DNA of 64,000 nt from an uncultured Mucispirillum sp. GTDB lineage: Bacteria; Chrysiogenota; Deferribacteres; Deferribacterales; Mucispirillaceae. The stretch covers positions 1 to 64,000 of the forward strand of contig CALUWI010000002.1 in NCBI GenBank assembly GCA_944324465.1, in the 5' to 3' direction. The notes under the pieces were generated by a model. The model saw nothing but the letters and a program-made list of their open reading frames with translations. It had not been told where the DNA came from and did not search any database. Position 1 is the stretch's first letter. The number at the start of each line of letters is the position of its first letter. The translations under genes were made by a program, and so were the position numbers. Positions 35,416-45,373 of this stretch are shown piece by piece.

Positions 35416-36099
35416 TTATTTCCGTTTCATTTTTTTTACAAGTTCTTTATCTTCCTTTGTTACCCTTAAAGACTCCCTAATTTTCTGCAGGGTCTTATTA
35501 TATGTAAAATCATCAAGGCTGTTGTTATTAAGATATGATAAAGTATAATCTCTGTATTTTACAAACATTACAGATATAAGCCAGGCAGCAGCCATCTGAG
35601 AGTAATATTTATCAAACTTTTCTGTTTCTAATATTTCTTTTATGTTATCAAGATATTCTTCTTTTATAAAATTAAAAAGCATTACTATCATAAATCTTGT
35701 TTCATATTCATTTTTAGAATATCTGTATTTCATTATAAAATCATATACCTTCTTTAATTCATCATCTGAACATTTAAGAGTAGATATTACAATATCACAG
35801 CCAGACCAGTCATATATTTCAGGTACATATTTTTCAAGATATATTAATTTTTCTTCCAAAGGAAGTTTAGAGGAAAATATCACTATACCTTTCAGCAGAA
35901 ATTCTTCATGGGTTTCTATAATATAGTTATCAAGAAAATCTTTTACATCGCCTTTTATAATCTCTTTTGAGAGTTTTCTTAAATAAGGTACACGAACACC
36001 AGTAACATTTTTAGCCTGCGGCGATATTTTTAAAAAAAATGCTGCATTTTTTTCATCATAAGCTGACTGCAGTTTACTTTTTATCTCATTTAAATCCAT
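35416..36099 (-). CDS. DNA alkylation repair protein, AlkD-like
   Basis: A helical protein of 227 aa of the AlkD/HEAT-like glycosylase family. It shows the family GVRVPYLRKLSKEI segment near residue 35 and YDWSGCDIVIST in the middle. AlkD enzymes remove positively charged alkylated bases. The aromatic and acidic cleft residues were not matched one by one, so a structural or non-catalytic homolog is possible. It follows the fumarase terminator and may rely on leaky readthrough or its own weak promoter. Confidence 0.85.
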   Translation of the reverse strand: MDLNEIKSKLQSAYDEKNAAFFLKISPQAKNVTGVRVPYLRKLSKEIIKGDVKDFLDNYIIETHEEFLLKGIVIFSSKLPLEEKLIYLEKYVPEIYDWSGCDIVISTLKCSDDELKKVYDFIMKYRYSKNEYETRFMIVMLFNFIKEEYLDNIKEILETEKFDKYYSQMAAAWLISVMFVKYRDYTLSYLNNNSLDDFTYNKTLQKIRESLRVTKEDKELVKKMKRK

Positions 36100-36117
36100 A
36101 AATTAAACCATAAAAAA

Positions 36118-36144
36118 AGCGGTATAAGCATAACCTATACCGCT
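36118..36144 (-). terminator. terminator of the fumarase operon
   Basis: A 9-bp stem AGCGGTATA/TATACCGCT with a 9-nt loop, followed on the minus strand by seven T residues, 17 nt after the stop codon. Confidence 0.88.
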
Positions 36145-36160
36145 TGAATTTTACTTATTA

Positions 36161-36742
36161 TTATTTGCCAAGCAGCTCTTTATAAACCTTGCCGCTTTCT
36201 TCTAATATGTTTGCATGAAGGCTGTTGCCGTGAGCATCCATTGTAACAATTACTGGGAAATCTTCCACATCAATTACCCAGAATGCTTCTGGTGTGCCAA
36301 ATTCTTCCATCATGAAAACTTTTTCTACTTTTTTAACTCTTGATGCAGTTAATGAGCCGGAGCCGCCTATTGCATGCAGATATACTGCACCATGCTCTTT
36401 TAAGCCTGCAAGAGTTTTAGGTCCCATACCGCCTTTACCAATTACTGCACGAACTCCATATTCGCCAATAACTGTACTTTGGTATGGTTCTTCTCTTGAT
36501 GAAGTAGTAGGCCCTGCAGAAACAAATGACCATTCGCCTTTTGCATCCTGCTTAACAACAGGTCCGCAGTGATATATTACCGCATCTTTTAAATATTCCC
36601 TGATAAAATCAGGTTTTTCTTCTACCATTAATTTATGAGCAGCATCCCTTGCTGTAACTATTCTGCCTGAAAGTAATACAGAATCACCTACTTTTAATGA
36701 TTTGATAGTTTCTTCTGATATTGGAGTAGTAATTTTAAGCAT
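36161..36742 (-). CDS. class I fumarate hydratase, beta subunit
   Basis: A protein of 193 aa, the C-terminal part of class I fumarase encoded separately. GRIVTARDAAH, HCGPVV, GPTTSSR and GKGGMGPKT are the family landmarks. With the alpha subunit it interconverts fumarate and malate in the cytoplasm. Two-subunit L(+)-tartrate dehydratase looks similar, but the nearby malate dehydrogenase favours fumarase. It overlaps the alpha gene by 8 nt. Confidence 0.93.
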   Translation of the reverse strand: MLKITTPISEETIKSLKVGDSVLLSGRIVTARDAAHKLMVEEKPDFIREYLKDAVIYHCGPVVKQDAKGEWSFVSAGPTTSSREEPYQSTVIGEYGVRAVIGKGGMGPKTLAGLKEHGAVYLHAIGGSGSLTASRVKKVEKVFMMEEFGTPEAFWVIDVEDFPVIVTMDAHGNSLHANILEESGKVYKELLGK

Positions 36743-37601
36743 AAGTCACCTCGCCGTCTTTAATAGTCATCATTTTTCTTCTATTTGCCCAGCACATATA
36801 AGCAATAGAAACATAGAATGTAGCAGGGTGACGGTGCTGATAACCAATAAATACTTCAAGTGCTGTAGTTTTTCCGCCAAAGCCCATAGGACCTATGCCT
36901 AATTTATTAATATCTTTTAATACATTTTCTTCCAGTGCTGCAATTTCAGGGTCAATATTTCTTTCGCCCATTTTTCTAAAAAGCTGCTCTTTTGCAAGAA
37001 TATGTGATAATGCTCTGTCGCCGCCTATACCTACACCGATTATACCAGGTGCACAGCCCTGACCTTGAGCATTATAGATTGCATCAATAATACATTTTCT
37101 TACGCCTTTTAAATCTCTGCCTGCTCCAAGAGTAATATCCGGCAGTCTATATTGTGTGCCGCAGTTTTCGCAGCCGCCGCCTTTCTGCATAAAGCGTATG
37201 CGGGTATAATCTTTATCCCACTGATGAAAGTGAATATATGGTGCATTTGTACCAGTATTATTGCCACTGTTTTTACCAGTAACAGGGTCAACCGCATTTG
37301 GACGAAGATATTGTTTTGCAGTAGCCTCTTTAACAGCTTCCTGAATAGCTTCAATATATACTTTTTCTTCTCCGCCAGCTTTATAGTCTACATAAAATAT
37401 TAATGCACCAGTATCCTGACATATTGGTGTAGACTGCTGCCTTGCAAGCATAATGTTTTCAATAATAGTATTTAAAGCATTTTTTGCAGGGCTGCCTTCA
37501 TCTTCTTTTGCTGCAGCATCAATTATTGCTTTTTCTACATCTGTAGAAAGGTTTGTAGATGATAAGCGAATCATTTCTAAAATCTGTGTTTTCAGCTCCA
37601 T
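36735..37601 (-). CDS. class I fumarate hydratase, alpha subunit
   Basis: The iron-sulfur subunit, 288 aa, of an oxygen-labile hydratase. Cluster cysteines lie in ICQDTG, GCENCGTQYRL and GQGCAPGIIGVG. It binds a [4Fe-4S] cluster that acts as Lewis acid on fumarate or malate. Its oxygen sensitivity fits the anaerobic lifestyle indicated by the hydrogenase. An excellent sigma-70-like promoter lies about 35-65 nt upstream, and AGAGAGGG precedes the ATG. Confidence 0.93.
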   Translation of the reverse strand: MELKTQILEMIRLSSTNLSTDVEKAIIDAAAKEDEGSPAKNALNTIIENIMLARQQSTPICQDTGALIFYVDYKAGGEEKVYIEAIQEAVKEATAKQYLRPNAVDPVTGKNSGNNTGTNAPYIHFHQWDKDYTRIRFMQKGGGCENCGTQYRLPDITLGAGRDLKGVRKCIIDAIYNAQGQGCAPGIIGVGIGGDRALSHILAKEQLFRKMGERNIDPEIAALEENVLKDINKLGIGPMGFGGKTTALEVFIGYQHRHPATFYVSIAYMCWANRRKMMTIKDGEVTYA

Positions 37602-37636
37602 ATATCCCTCTCTATATTTATTGCTTTATTTAATTA

Positions 37637-37665
37637 ATTATAACACTAATTTATTATTTATTCAA
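37637..37665 (-). promoter_or_regulatory. candidate sigma-70 promoter of the fumarase operon
   Basis: On the minus strand TTGAAT (37665-37660), 17 nt, TATAAT (37642-37637), a consensus -10, about 36 nt from the start codon. Confidence 0.6.
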
Positions 37666-37840
37666 GCACCTTTCATTATTTATACTGAAAATATCTGTTT
37701 TTATAAGTCCTAGTAAATATGTATTTTAAATGAATTATCAATAACTTCTTTAATATAAAAAAATTATTTTTACTTTTTTTAATTTTTTATTAGACTATTT
37801 TATCAAGTTGGATTAATATAGTAGTTGCAATCGGAAGATA

Positions 37841-37868
37841 TTGCTAAAATAAAATTGCATTATATTAA
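37841..37868 (+). promoter_or_regulatory. candidate promoter of mdh
   Basis: TTGCTA (37841-37846), 16 nt, TATTAA (37863-37868), followed by the AAAGGAGG ribosome site. The AT-rich context lowers confidence. Confidence 0.35.
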
Positions 37869-37890
37869 AGTCTAAAAGGAGGCTTATTCT

Positions 37891-38865
37891 ATGGAATTTA
37901 AAAGACCTAAAATCGCTCTTATTGGCGGCGGACAAATCGGCGGCGTAATGGCACAAATTATTGCAAAAAGAGAACTTGGCGATGTTGTTATGCTGGATAT
38001 CGTTGAAAACTTACCACAAGGTAAAACATTAGATATTTCTGAGGCTTCTAAAACTGACCATTTTGATGTTTCTGTTACTGGTACAAATGATTATAAAGAT
38101 ATTGAAGGTGCAGGCGTTGTTATTGTTACTTCAGGTGTGCCAAGAAAACCTGGTATGAGCCGTGATGACCTTTTAGGCATTAACTCTGGTATTATTAAAA
38201 CTGTTGGTGAAAACATTAAAAAATACGCACCAGATGCTTATGTTATTGTTATTTCTAACCCACTTGATGCAATGGTTACTCTTATGCGTCAAGTTACAGG
38301 TTTCCCTGCAAATAGAGTTTTAGGACAAGCTGGTGTTCTTGACTCATCTCGCTTTGCTTCTTTTATCGCATGGGAATTAGGCGTGTCTGTTAAAGATGTA
38401 AGTGCATTAGTTTTAGGCGGCCACGGCGATACTATGGTTCCACTTGTTAGATATGCAAATGTTGCTGGTATCCCTGCTCTTGAACTTTTTGAACGCAAAT
38501 ACGGCAGCAAAGAAAAAGCTAAAGAAGTTATGGATAAAATAGTTGAAAGAACAGCAAAAGCAGGCGGCGAAGTTGTTGCATTATTAAAAACTGGCTCTGC
38601 TTTCTATTCTCCAGCTGCCTCAGCTATTGAAATGGCTGAAGCTATCATTAAAGACCAAAAAAGAGTTTTAGCAGTATGTGCATATCTTGACGGCGAATAT
38701 GGCGTTAACGGCTACTATGTAGGTGTTCCTGCAGTTCTTGGCGGAAAAGGTGTTGAAAAAATCGTTGAATTAACTTTAAATGCTGAAGAACAGGCTCTTT
38801 TTGATAACTCTGTTAATGCTGTTAAAACATTAATAGAAGATATGAAAAAATTAAACTTATTATAA
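37891..38865 (+). CDS. mdh: malate dehydrogenase (LDH-like type)
   Basis: A protein of 324 aa with an NAD-binding Rossmann turn ([10 protein letters not shown]), Asp of the LDIVE motif selecting NAD, a substrate loop with [10 protein letters not shown] and the catalytic histidine in [11 protein letters not shown]. It interconverts malate and oxaloacetate. The RKPGM substrate loop is typical of malate, not lactate, dehydrogenases. The ribosome site AAAGGAGG is strong. The gene is divergent from fumarase, a paired arrangement of two consecutive TCA steps. Confidence 0.96.
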   Translation: MEFKRPKIALIGGGQIGGVMAQIIAKRELGDVVMLDIVENLPQGKTLDISEASKTDHFDVSVTGTNDYKDIEGAGVVIVTSGVPRKPGMSRDDLLGINSGIIKTVGENIKKYAPDAYVIVISNPLDAMVTLMRQVTGFPANRVLGQAGVLDSSRFASFIAWELGVSVKDVSALVLGGHGDTMVPLVRYANVAGIPALELFERKYGSKEKAKEVMDKIVERTAKAGGEVVALLKTGSAFYSPAASAIEMAEAIIKDQKRVLAVCAYLDGEYGVNGYYVGVPAVLGGKGVEKIVELTLNAEEQALFDNSVNAVKTLIEDMKKLNLL

Positions 38866-38872
38866 TATTTAT

Positions 38873-38898
38873 GCAGCTGTCTTTTACAAGGCAGCTGC
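38873..38898 (+). terminator. terminator of mdh
   Basis: An 11-bp stem GCAGCTGTCTT/AAGGCAGCTGC with one G:U pair and a 4-nt loop. The T-tract is short. Confidence 0.7.
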
Positions 38899-38946
38899 CT
38901 TATTACCAAACTAACACATTAATTTTCTGACTTATTTTAAAAATTC

Positions 38947-39480
38947 CTACAAATCTCCACAGTTATATGCATAAATTAATAATGTAAACCCAACAGCTGA
39001 TGCAAATAAAAAATAAATCACAGCATAAAGCATTTTTTCTTTTAATCTTTTATTATACATATTTATTATATATGTGCCTGTTAATGTAAAATAACCAGCA
39101 CTGGCTGGAAGTACTGCATAAAAAAGCACACCAAACAGATAATTTTCTCCACCACATATATGAGCAGCTGTTTCAACAAATTTGAGCAGAGGATAACCTG
39201 CACCAATAAAAACTGGAAGAAGTGCAGCAGAAATTATAGACAGACCTATACGCTTATTTGATTTCTTTTTATAGAAATATATACCTAAAATAATCAGCAG
39301 CAGTATAAATAAAGGATAGAAATACATATTATATGTATCTGATATATTATAAACTGATAAATGAATAAAAATACTTAATGCAGCTGCAGGAATTGCAGCA
39401 GCCGATGAAGTAATAACAAACAAAGCTACTGATAATAATGTATTAATTATAGAATTAGAAAATGATAATTTACTTTGCAA
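38947..39480 (-). CDS. hypothetical membrane protein
   Basis: A protein of 177 aa with about five hydrophobic helices and short loops, no soluble domain and no recognised family. The start is TTG with GGTGG 4 nt upstream; no ATG is available near the N-terminus. It follows the symporter gene on the same strand after a terminator and 227 bp. Confidence 0.6.
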   Translation of the reverse strand: MQSKLSFSNSIINTLLSVALFVITSSAAAIPAAALSIFIHLSVYNISDTYNMYFYPLFILLLIILGIYFYKKKSNKRIGLSIISAALLPVFIGAGYPLLKFVETAAHICGGENYLFGVLFYAVLPASAGYFTLTGTYIINMYNKRLKEKMLYAVIYFLFASAVGFTLLIYAYNCGDL

Positions 39481-39648
39481 TTTTCCACCAAAAAATTTGT
39501 AAAGATTTTAATTATTTAAAATTTATTTTGAAACTATATAAATAACACATTCAAAATATTATTTAATAAGTTGAACACATACTTTATTGTATCCTGCTGT
39601 AAGCTATTTGCTTTAGTTCAACAAAAATTTATAAATTATTACATAAAA

Positions 39649-39677
39649 AAGTGCCGAAAAAATAATTTTCAACACTT
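39649..39677 (-). terminator. terminator of the symporter gene
   Basis: A 12-bp stem AAGTGCCGAAAA/TTTTCAACACTT with two G:U pairs and a 5-nt loop, ending in six T residues on the minus strand. Confidence 0.8.
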
Positions 39678-39707
39678 TATATTATTTAAATACACTGTAT
39701 ATATAAA

Positions 39708-40946
39708 CTATGCTTCAGTTTCATCTTCTGTAATATGATGGTCATGTTTATAGATTTTATCAAGAATTACTGCAATTGCACCATCGCCTGTAACATTTGC
39801 TGCTGTGCCAAAGCTGTCCATAACAATATATAATGCTATCATTAACGCATTTGTTTCCTGAGAAAAACCAAGCACTGCTGATAATGGAGCAAGGGCTGTC
39901 ATAATCGCACCACCTGGAACACCAGGAGCTGCAACCATTGTAACTGCTAATGTAAATATAAATGCAGAATACTGAGAAAATGATATTTCCATACCAGTTG
40001 TATAAATAACTGCCAACGAACATGCTACTATCTTTAACATAGAGCCGGGCATATTAATTGTAGCACAAAGTGGAATAACAAAGCTGGCAATAGAGTTTCT
40101 TACACCATTTGATAAAGTAGACTCTAATGTAACAGGAATTGTTGCAGCCGAAGAAGATGTGCCAAGAGCTGTAATATAAGCAGGCATCATTCTTTTAAGG
40201 AGAGTAAGTGGATTTTTCTTTGCTACAATACCAGCAATGCTGAAAAATATTAAAAGCAGTATTACTGTTAACACAAATATTAAAATAATAATTTTAATAA
40301 ATACTACAAGCACTTTACTGATTTCACCAACATAAGTTATGCTCATAAAAATAGTTAAAATATAAAGTGGAAGTAATGGAATAATAACTGATGAAATAAT
40401 TTTATTTATAATTATTCTTAAATCATCAACAACATCCATGATTTTTTCTGTTTTTGTAACAGCTAAGCCAAAACCTAATACAAAAGCAAATATTAATGCT
40501 GATGTAACAGACATTATTGGCGGCATATCTATTGTAAAGTATGGTTTAATAACACTTGATACATCTGCATCTGGAGAAATAAGTGCTGCACCATCAAGCA
40601 TAAATGGATAAAGTAAAGATGTAACCCCATAAGTAGAAAAGCCAGAGAAAAGCGTAAAAGCATAAGCCATTGCAATAGTAATAAGTAACAGTTTACCAGC
40701 ATCCCTTCCAAGATGACCAATACCAGGTGCTACAAGCCCTACGATTAAAAGCGGAATAATAAAACTGAGAAAATTACTAAAAATAGAATTAAAAATCATC
40801 AGTATTTTTGCAATTACAATACCGCCTGAAAATAGACTTAACACAAGCCCCAGTGCAATACCAAGAATTATTGCTATAATAATTTTAATAAGTAAGTCTG
40901 CCTGAAATTTTACAGGCATTTGAGTGGATTGATTTTCTAAACTCAT
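39708..40946 (-). CDS. dicarboxylate/amino acid:cation symporter (DAACS family)
   Basis: A membrane protein of 412 aa of the GltP/SstT/DctA family. Landmarks are the serine-rich loop GTSSSAATIP, the tip AGVPGGAIMTALAPL and the substrate/ion helix DSFGTAANVTGDGAI. It takes up glutamate, serine or C4-dicarboxylates with Na+ or H+; the substrate cannot be fixed from sequence. A C4-dicarboxylate would suit the adjacent mdh and fumarase. I chose the ATG at 40946 with AGGAAA upstream. Confidence 0.9.
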   Translation of the reverse strand: MSLENQSTQMPVKFQADLLIKIIIAIILGIALGLVLSLFSGGIVIAKILMIFNSIFSNFLSFIIPLLIVGLVAPGIGHLGRDAGKLLLITIAMAYAFTLFSGFSTYGVTSLLYPFMLDGAALISPDADVSSVIKPYFTIDMPPIMSVTSALIFAFVLGFGLAVTKTEKIMDVVDDLRIIINKIISSVIIPLLPLYILTIFMSITYVGEISKVLVVFIKIIILIFVLTVILLLIFFSIAGIVAKKNPLTLLKRMMPAYITALGTSSSAATIPVTLESTLSNGVRNSIASFVIPLCATINMPGSMLKIVACSLAVIYTTGMEISFSQYSAFIFTLAVTMVAAPGVPGGAIMTALAPLSAVLGFSQETNALMIALYIVMDSFGTAANVTGDGAIAVILDKIYKHDHHITEDETEA

Positions 40947-40991
40947 AGTATTTCCTATTAATAATTTATTTGCACGCAAGCATACCTTGAA

Positions 40992-41020
40992 ATATTAAAC
41001 TAATAATTATTATTTGTAAA
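40992..41020 (-). promoter_or_regulatory. candidate promoter of the symporter gene
   Basis: On the minus strand TTTACA (41020-41015), 17 nt, TAATAT (40997-40992), about 46 nt from the start codon. Confidence 0.45.
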
Positions 41021-41120
41021 TAATTAATTAAAATATCATTATAAAATATATTTTAAAATATACTAATAAAACAATCAATCTTTAATTGTTCGGACTAGGA
41101 TTTTAAAACAATTAATATCC

Positions 41121-41149
41121 TTGCAATTATTTTAATAACATAGTAGAAT
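41121..41149 (+). promoter_or_regulatory. candidate promoter of the metallophosphoesterase operon
   Basis: TTGCAA (41121-41126), 17 nt, TAGAAT (41144-41149), 28 nt before the ATG. Confidence 0.45.
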
Positions 41150-41177
41150 ATCTAATAATATATTTTTAAGGTGTTTA

Positions 41178-42059
41178 ATGAAAAATATTCTCAAAAAAGC
41201 AGCATATATTATTATAATTCTTTTAATTATATTTATTTTACTTTCTATATTTTTATACTTTTTTACAAGGCATCATCTTGATTTTCAACCAGAAAATAAA
41301 GATATTGAAAAAATTGTTATATACGGCGATGTCCGCTCTGGTTATTTAACCCATATTAAAATTGCTGATATGATTTATCAAGAAAAACCTGATATGGTTA
41401 TTTTTACTGGTGATATTGCATCAAACAGCAGAAATTATATTCATTACCTGCAGCACACTATTTTTGAAAAAAAATTATGGGATAACGCGGAATATTATCC
41501 TGTAAGGGGAAATCATGAGTCTACATACTGGCTCTATGATGCATTTTTTGAGTTACCAAATAATAAGTCATATTACTCTTTTGATAGAATGGGTATGCAT
41601 TTTATTGTACTTGACTGCTGGAATGTTTATGTTCCCCTTGAAAAAAATCAGCTTGAATGGCTTAAAAAAGATTTAGAAGCAAATAAAGGTAAACCTATAT
41701 CAGTTGCTATGCATGTTCCTCTTTTTACATCAGGCAAATATGAGCCCTATAATGAGCCTGACTTATTAGAGCTTTTTGATAAATATAATGTAATGTTTGT
41801 TTTTTCTGCCCATGTTCATTCTTACGAAAGGTCATTGTATAAAGGCACAAACTATATTGTTACAGCTGGCGGCGGTGCTCCACTTTATCCTGTTACAAGA
41901 GATAACCCTTATAAACAGGTAAGAGAAAATGTTCACCATTATACTGTCCTTACAAAAGATAATGACACTTACACTTTAAAGGCTGTAGATATAAACGGCA
42001 GTATTATAGATACTGTTAGTTCTTCATTAGAAGATATAATAAAAAATAAGGGAAAATAA
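41178..42059 (+). CDS. membrane-anchored metallophosphoesterase (first paralog)
   Basis: A protein of 293 aa with one N-terminal membrane helix (about 8-30) and an outward calcineurin-like phosphoesterase domain. Metal ligands appear in order: YGDVR, FTGDIAS, RGNHES, MHVPLF and AHVHSYER, a set resembling purple acid phosphatases. It heads a five-gene operon with an LTA-synthase-like transferase, so an envelope phosphate or phosphoglycerol substrate is likely but unproven. The next gene is a close paralog with 1 nt between them. Confidence 0.85.
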   Translation: MKNILKKAAYIIIILLIIFILLSIFLYFFTRHHLDFQPENKDIEKIVIYGDVRSGYLTHIKIADMIYQEKPDMVIFTGDIASNSRNYIHYLQHTIFEKKLWDNAEYYPVRGNHESTYWLYDAFFELPNNKSYYSFDRMGMHFIVLDCWNVYVPLEKNQLEWLKKDLEANKGKPISVAMHVPLFTSGKYEPYNEPDLLELFDKYNVMFVFSAHVHSYERSLYKGTNYIVTAGGGAPLYPVTRDNPYKQVRENVHHYTVLTKDNDTYTLKAVDINGSIIDTVSSSLEDIIKNKGK

Positions 42060-42060
42060 G

Positions 42061-42939
42061 ATGATATTAGATGTTATGTTTGTTGTATTATTTATACTTT
42101 GTGCTGTTTTTGCACTGATTTTAGTTGTTTATTTTCTTGTCCGCCACAGACTTAATTTTAACCCTGCTGATAAAGATATTAATAAAATAGTAATATATGG
42201 TGATGTACGGTCAAGCTATAAAATGCATAACCATATTGCAAATATGATAAAAAAAGAAAATCCTGATATGATACTTTTTACTGGTGATATTGCTTCTAAC
42301 AGCCATAATTTTCTTCACTATTTAATATTCAGTATTATAGAAAACAAGCTGTGGAAAAAATGCGAATATTATCCTATAAGAGGAAATCATGAATCAGAAA
42401 TATATCACTATCAAATATTTTTAGATTTACCTAAGAATAAAACTTACTATTCTTTTGACAGAATGGGTATGCATTTTATTGTGCTTGATGTGGTTGATGA
42501 AAGCATACATACAGAACTGATTACATGGCTTAAAGACGATTTAGAAAAAAATAAAACAAAAAATATCAGTGTAGGACTTCACTATCCGCTTTTTACATCT
42601 GGCAAATATTACCCATACCATGCTCCATATTTACTGGAACTTTTTGAAACATATAATGTAATATTTGTATTTTCTGCCCATGTTCATTCTTATGAACGCT
42701 CTATATATAAAGGCACTAACTATATTGTAACAGCTGGAGGTGGTGCACCACTTTATCCTGCAACTATTGAAAATAAATATAAAGTATGCAGAGTTAATGA
42801 CCACCATTACTGTGTTATGACTAGAAACAATGATGATGAATATACTATAAAAGTAATAGATAAAGACGGCAATCAGATAGATGAAGTAACCTCATCTAAA
42901 GCAGCAATGATAGCAGGCAACTTATGCACAGATATTTAA
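42061..42939 (+). CDS. membrane-anchored metallophosphoesterase (second paralog)
   Basis: A protein of 292 aa with the same architecture as its upstream neighbour: a membrane helix at about 5-27 and all metal-binding motifs kept (YGDVRS, FTGDIAS, RGNHES, LHYPLF, AHVHSYER). Long identical stretches around FSAHVHSYER and the following GTNYIVTAGGGAPLYP show tandem duplication. Differences cluster between residues 110 and 180. Two intact copies suggest distinct substrates or dosage. It overlaps the LTA-synthase-like gene by 16 nt. Confidence 0.85.
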   Translation: MILDVMFVVLFILCAVFALILVVYFLVRHRLNFNPADKDINKIVIYGDVRSSYKMHNHIANMIKKENPDMILFTGDIASNSHNFLHYLIFSIIENKLWKKCEYYPIRGNHESEIYHYQIFLDLPKNKTYYSFDRMGMHFIVLDVVDESIHTELITWLKDDLEKNKTKNISVGLHYPLFTSGKYYPYHAPYLLELFETYNVIFVFSAHVHSYERSIYKGTNYIVTAGGGAPLYPATIENKYKVCRVNDHHYCVMTRNNDDEYTIKVIDKDGNQIDEVTSSKAAMIAGNLCTDI

Positions 42940-44792
42940 AACTTCTTTATGCTGTTTTAATAGGACTTGCAGTATTTACCATTATCAGACTTATAATTTT
43001 TACTGTTTATTATGATTTATTTAAAGAAAGCAGTGCCTGGAGTATATTTTTAGCAATTCTTCACGGCATCCGCTTTGATACATCTATATTTCTAACAATA
43101 ATTGCACCATTTATTGTGCTTCTGCTGCTGCCTGTAAACTCAGAGAAATACCAGAAAATTATATACTGGCTTATGTTTCCAGTGTATGCAGTAATCACTA
43201 TATATCTTGTAATTGATGCAGTATATTTTGGATATGTTTCAAGGCATCTGGCAGGGGAGTTTGCTACACTTGGCAACGATTATGAATTTATATATACAAT
43301 GGCAAAAACTTACTTTTATATGGTGTTTATTGTATTAGCCATAATTGCAGTGTGCGGTTTTTTCTGGAAAAAATTTGTTGATATTAAAGTAAAAGATGTA
43401 AATACTTCTAAAAAAGGTCTGCTTAAATCAGCACTTTATTTTGTACTTATAGGCGGCATTGTATTTATATTTATCAGAAGCAGTTTTGATATTAAGCCAA
43501 TAAGTACAATCAATGCTTTTGTAAGCGGCAATAATGCTCTTGCTAACCTTACATTAAATGGATTATTCACTTCACTTAGATATATGACAGAAAATGAAGC
43601 AGTATCTAAAGATATATACTCATTTTATGATGATATGCAGGCTCATGATTTTATTCTTTCATTAAAACATACAGACTGTACTCATCCTTTTACTGAAATT
43701 AAAAAACCGAATATAGTTTTTATTCTTCTTGAAAGCTGGAGCAGTTACTATGTAGATGCTTTTTCTGGTTCTAATATGCAGCTTACACCTAATCTAAACA
43801 GGCTTGCATCAGAAGGAATAATGTTTATGAACCATTACTCCCCTGAAAGACGCAGTATATCTGCTATACAGGCAATATTGCTGGGTATCCCGCCAATGGA
43901 TAATATTCCAAAACTTGGCTTTGGTCTTGAAACTATTGCAGGAAGCGGAAACCTTGCATCAAGCCTTAGTAAAAGCGGCTATGATACTATATTTATACAG
44001 TCATCAAAAAGAAACTCTTTCTACCTTGATGTTATTGCAAAATCAATAGGCTTTAAAGAATATTATGGTATGGAAGATATTAAGCAGATATTAGATTATC
44101 CAGACTATAAAGCATCTCAGTTTGGCTGGGATTATGAAACATATATGAAACTTGCAGAAGCTCTTAAAAATAAAGGTAAAAACAATCCGTTTTTTGCATT
44201 TTTATTTACAGGTACAACCCATGTGCCTTATGCTGAGCCTAATAAAATTAATGTAAAATTTCCACATGATATAAACAGCGAAAACGGCTTTAAAAATACC
44301 CTTGTATATGCTGACTGGAGTTTAGGCGAATTTATTAAAAAAATAGAAAATGAAGAATATTTTAAAAATACAATATTTATTTTTACAGCTGACCATGTGC
44401 TTGGTAATTTTGAAAAACAGGAATTTCCAAATGATTTTAAAGTACCCCTTTTAATATGGTCGCCAGCATTTAAAGATAACAAAAAAATTACTGCAACTAC
44501 TAACCATGTAGATTTACCGCCTACTATTTTAGGACTTGCAGGGCTTAACAATAATCTTTCAGAATATATTGGTGAAGATATATTCTGTAAAGATAATAAA
44601 AGCTATAGTGTAATACATACATGGGGTTCTGCAGCAATTATTAGAAATAATGAATGGCTTAAACATTCATTTAAATATATGCTTGAAAGTAACCCTAAAG
44701 ATATGGAACAAAATGAAAAAGATTATTTATCTAAAATACTGCTTTCATATTATCAGGAAAGTTACAATATAATGACAAAGGGGAAAAAATAA
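42924..44792 (+). CDS. LTA synthase/phosphoglycerol transferase family protein
   Basis: A protein of 622 aa with five N-terminal membrane helices (to about residue 190) and an extracytoplasmic sulfatase-like domain. Metal and nucleophile motifs are LLESWSSYYVD, SPERRSISAIQAIL (likely Ser nucleophile), TGTTHVPY and TADHVLG. Gram-negative relatives transfer phosphoglycerol or phosphoethanolamine to periplasmic glucans or lipid A. The adjacent phosphoesterases may recycle or trim the products. Its acceptor is unknown. Confidence 0.85.
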   Translation: MHRYLKLLYAVLIGLAVFTIIRLIIFTVYYDLFKESSAWSIFLAILHGIRFDTSIFLTIIAPFIVLLLLPVNSEKYQKIIYWLMFPVYAVITIYLVIDAVYFGYVSRHLAGEFATLGNDYEFIYTMAKTYFYMVFIVLAIIAVCGFFWKKFVDIKVKDVNTSKKGLLKSALYFVLIGGIVFIFIRSSFDIKPISTINAFVSGNNALANLTLNGLFTSLRYMTENEAVSKDIYSFYDDMQAHDFILSLKHTDCTHPFTEIKKPNIVFILLESWSSYYVDAFSGSNMQLTPNLNRLASEGIMFMNHYSPERRSISAIQAILLGIPPMDNIPKLGFGLETIAGSGNLASSLSKSGYDTIFIQSSKRNSFYLDVIAKSIGFKEYYGMEDIKQILDYPDYKASQFGWDYETYMKLAEALKNKGKNNPFFAFLFTGTTHVPYAEPNKINVKFPHDINSENGFKNTLVYADWSLGEFIKKIENEEYFKNTIFIFTADHVLGNFEKQEFPNDFKVPLLIWSPAFKDNKKITATTNHVDLPPTILGLAGLNNNLSEYIGEDIFCKDNKSYSVIHTWGSAAIIRNNEWLKHSFKYMLESNPKDMEQNEKDYLSKILLSYYQESYNIMTKGKK

Positions 44793-45373
44793 TGCGTGCT
44801 TTTATAGGATTTGAAATACCAGAAAATATCAGAAGTTTTTATGCCTCATCCTGCAAATCACTTCGCAAAAGTGCTGAAATGTCTTTTGTTCGTCTTGATA
44901 AAATGCACATAACACTTGCATTTTTCCCTGATTTGCCAGAAACATATATAAAGAATATAGAAGATATTTTTAAAGATTTAAAGAGAGAACAGTTTGAAAT
45001 AAAATGTGAAAATATTGGACTTTTTAAGAGAAAAGGTATACCATCAACTATATTTATTAAAATAATTTCTGATGAATTAAATATATATAGAGAAAAACTT
45101 CATCAAAAATTAAAAGAATTAAATATACCTTTTGATGACAGAAAACCATATACACCCCACATCACTCTTGGAAGAATAAAAGAAGTAACAAGTGAGCAGG
45201 ATTTTACAAGAAGTTACAGATATATCGCTCAAAATTTTAAGTCATCTTCTTTTATGGTAGATGCTGTTCATTTATTCAGCAGTGATATGATAAATTATAA
45301 AATAGAAGCAAGCCAAGACTTTATTAAAATATATTCAGAAGAAAGTGAAGATGAAAATACATGTGAAAACTAA
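44792..45373 (+). CDS. thpR: RNA 2',3'-cyclic phosphodiesterase (2H family)
   Basis: A cytoplasmic protein of 193 aa with the two catalytic H-x-T/S motifs of the LigT/2H superfamily: HITLAFF (about 38) and HITLGRI (about 117). It opens 2',3'-cyclic phosphate ends of RNA. Its start shares one base with the LTA-synthase stop, yet no functional link to the envelope genes is apparent. Confidence 0.9.
   Translation: MRAFIGFEIPENIRSFYASSCKSLRKSAEMSFVRLDKMHITLAFFPDLPETYIKNIEDIFKDLKREQFEIKCENIGLFKRKGIPSTIFIKIISDELNIYREKLHQKLKELNIPFDDRKPYTPHITLGRIKEVTSEQDFTRSYRYIAQNFKSSSFMVDAVHLFSSDMINYKIEASQDFIKIYSEESEDENTCEN

Noticed and set aside
39570-39622. GTTGAAC...GTTCAAC inverted arms upstream of the 39480 gene
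   Set aside because: Only 7 bp with 39 nt between arms; no supporting structure, so an RNA element is not supported.
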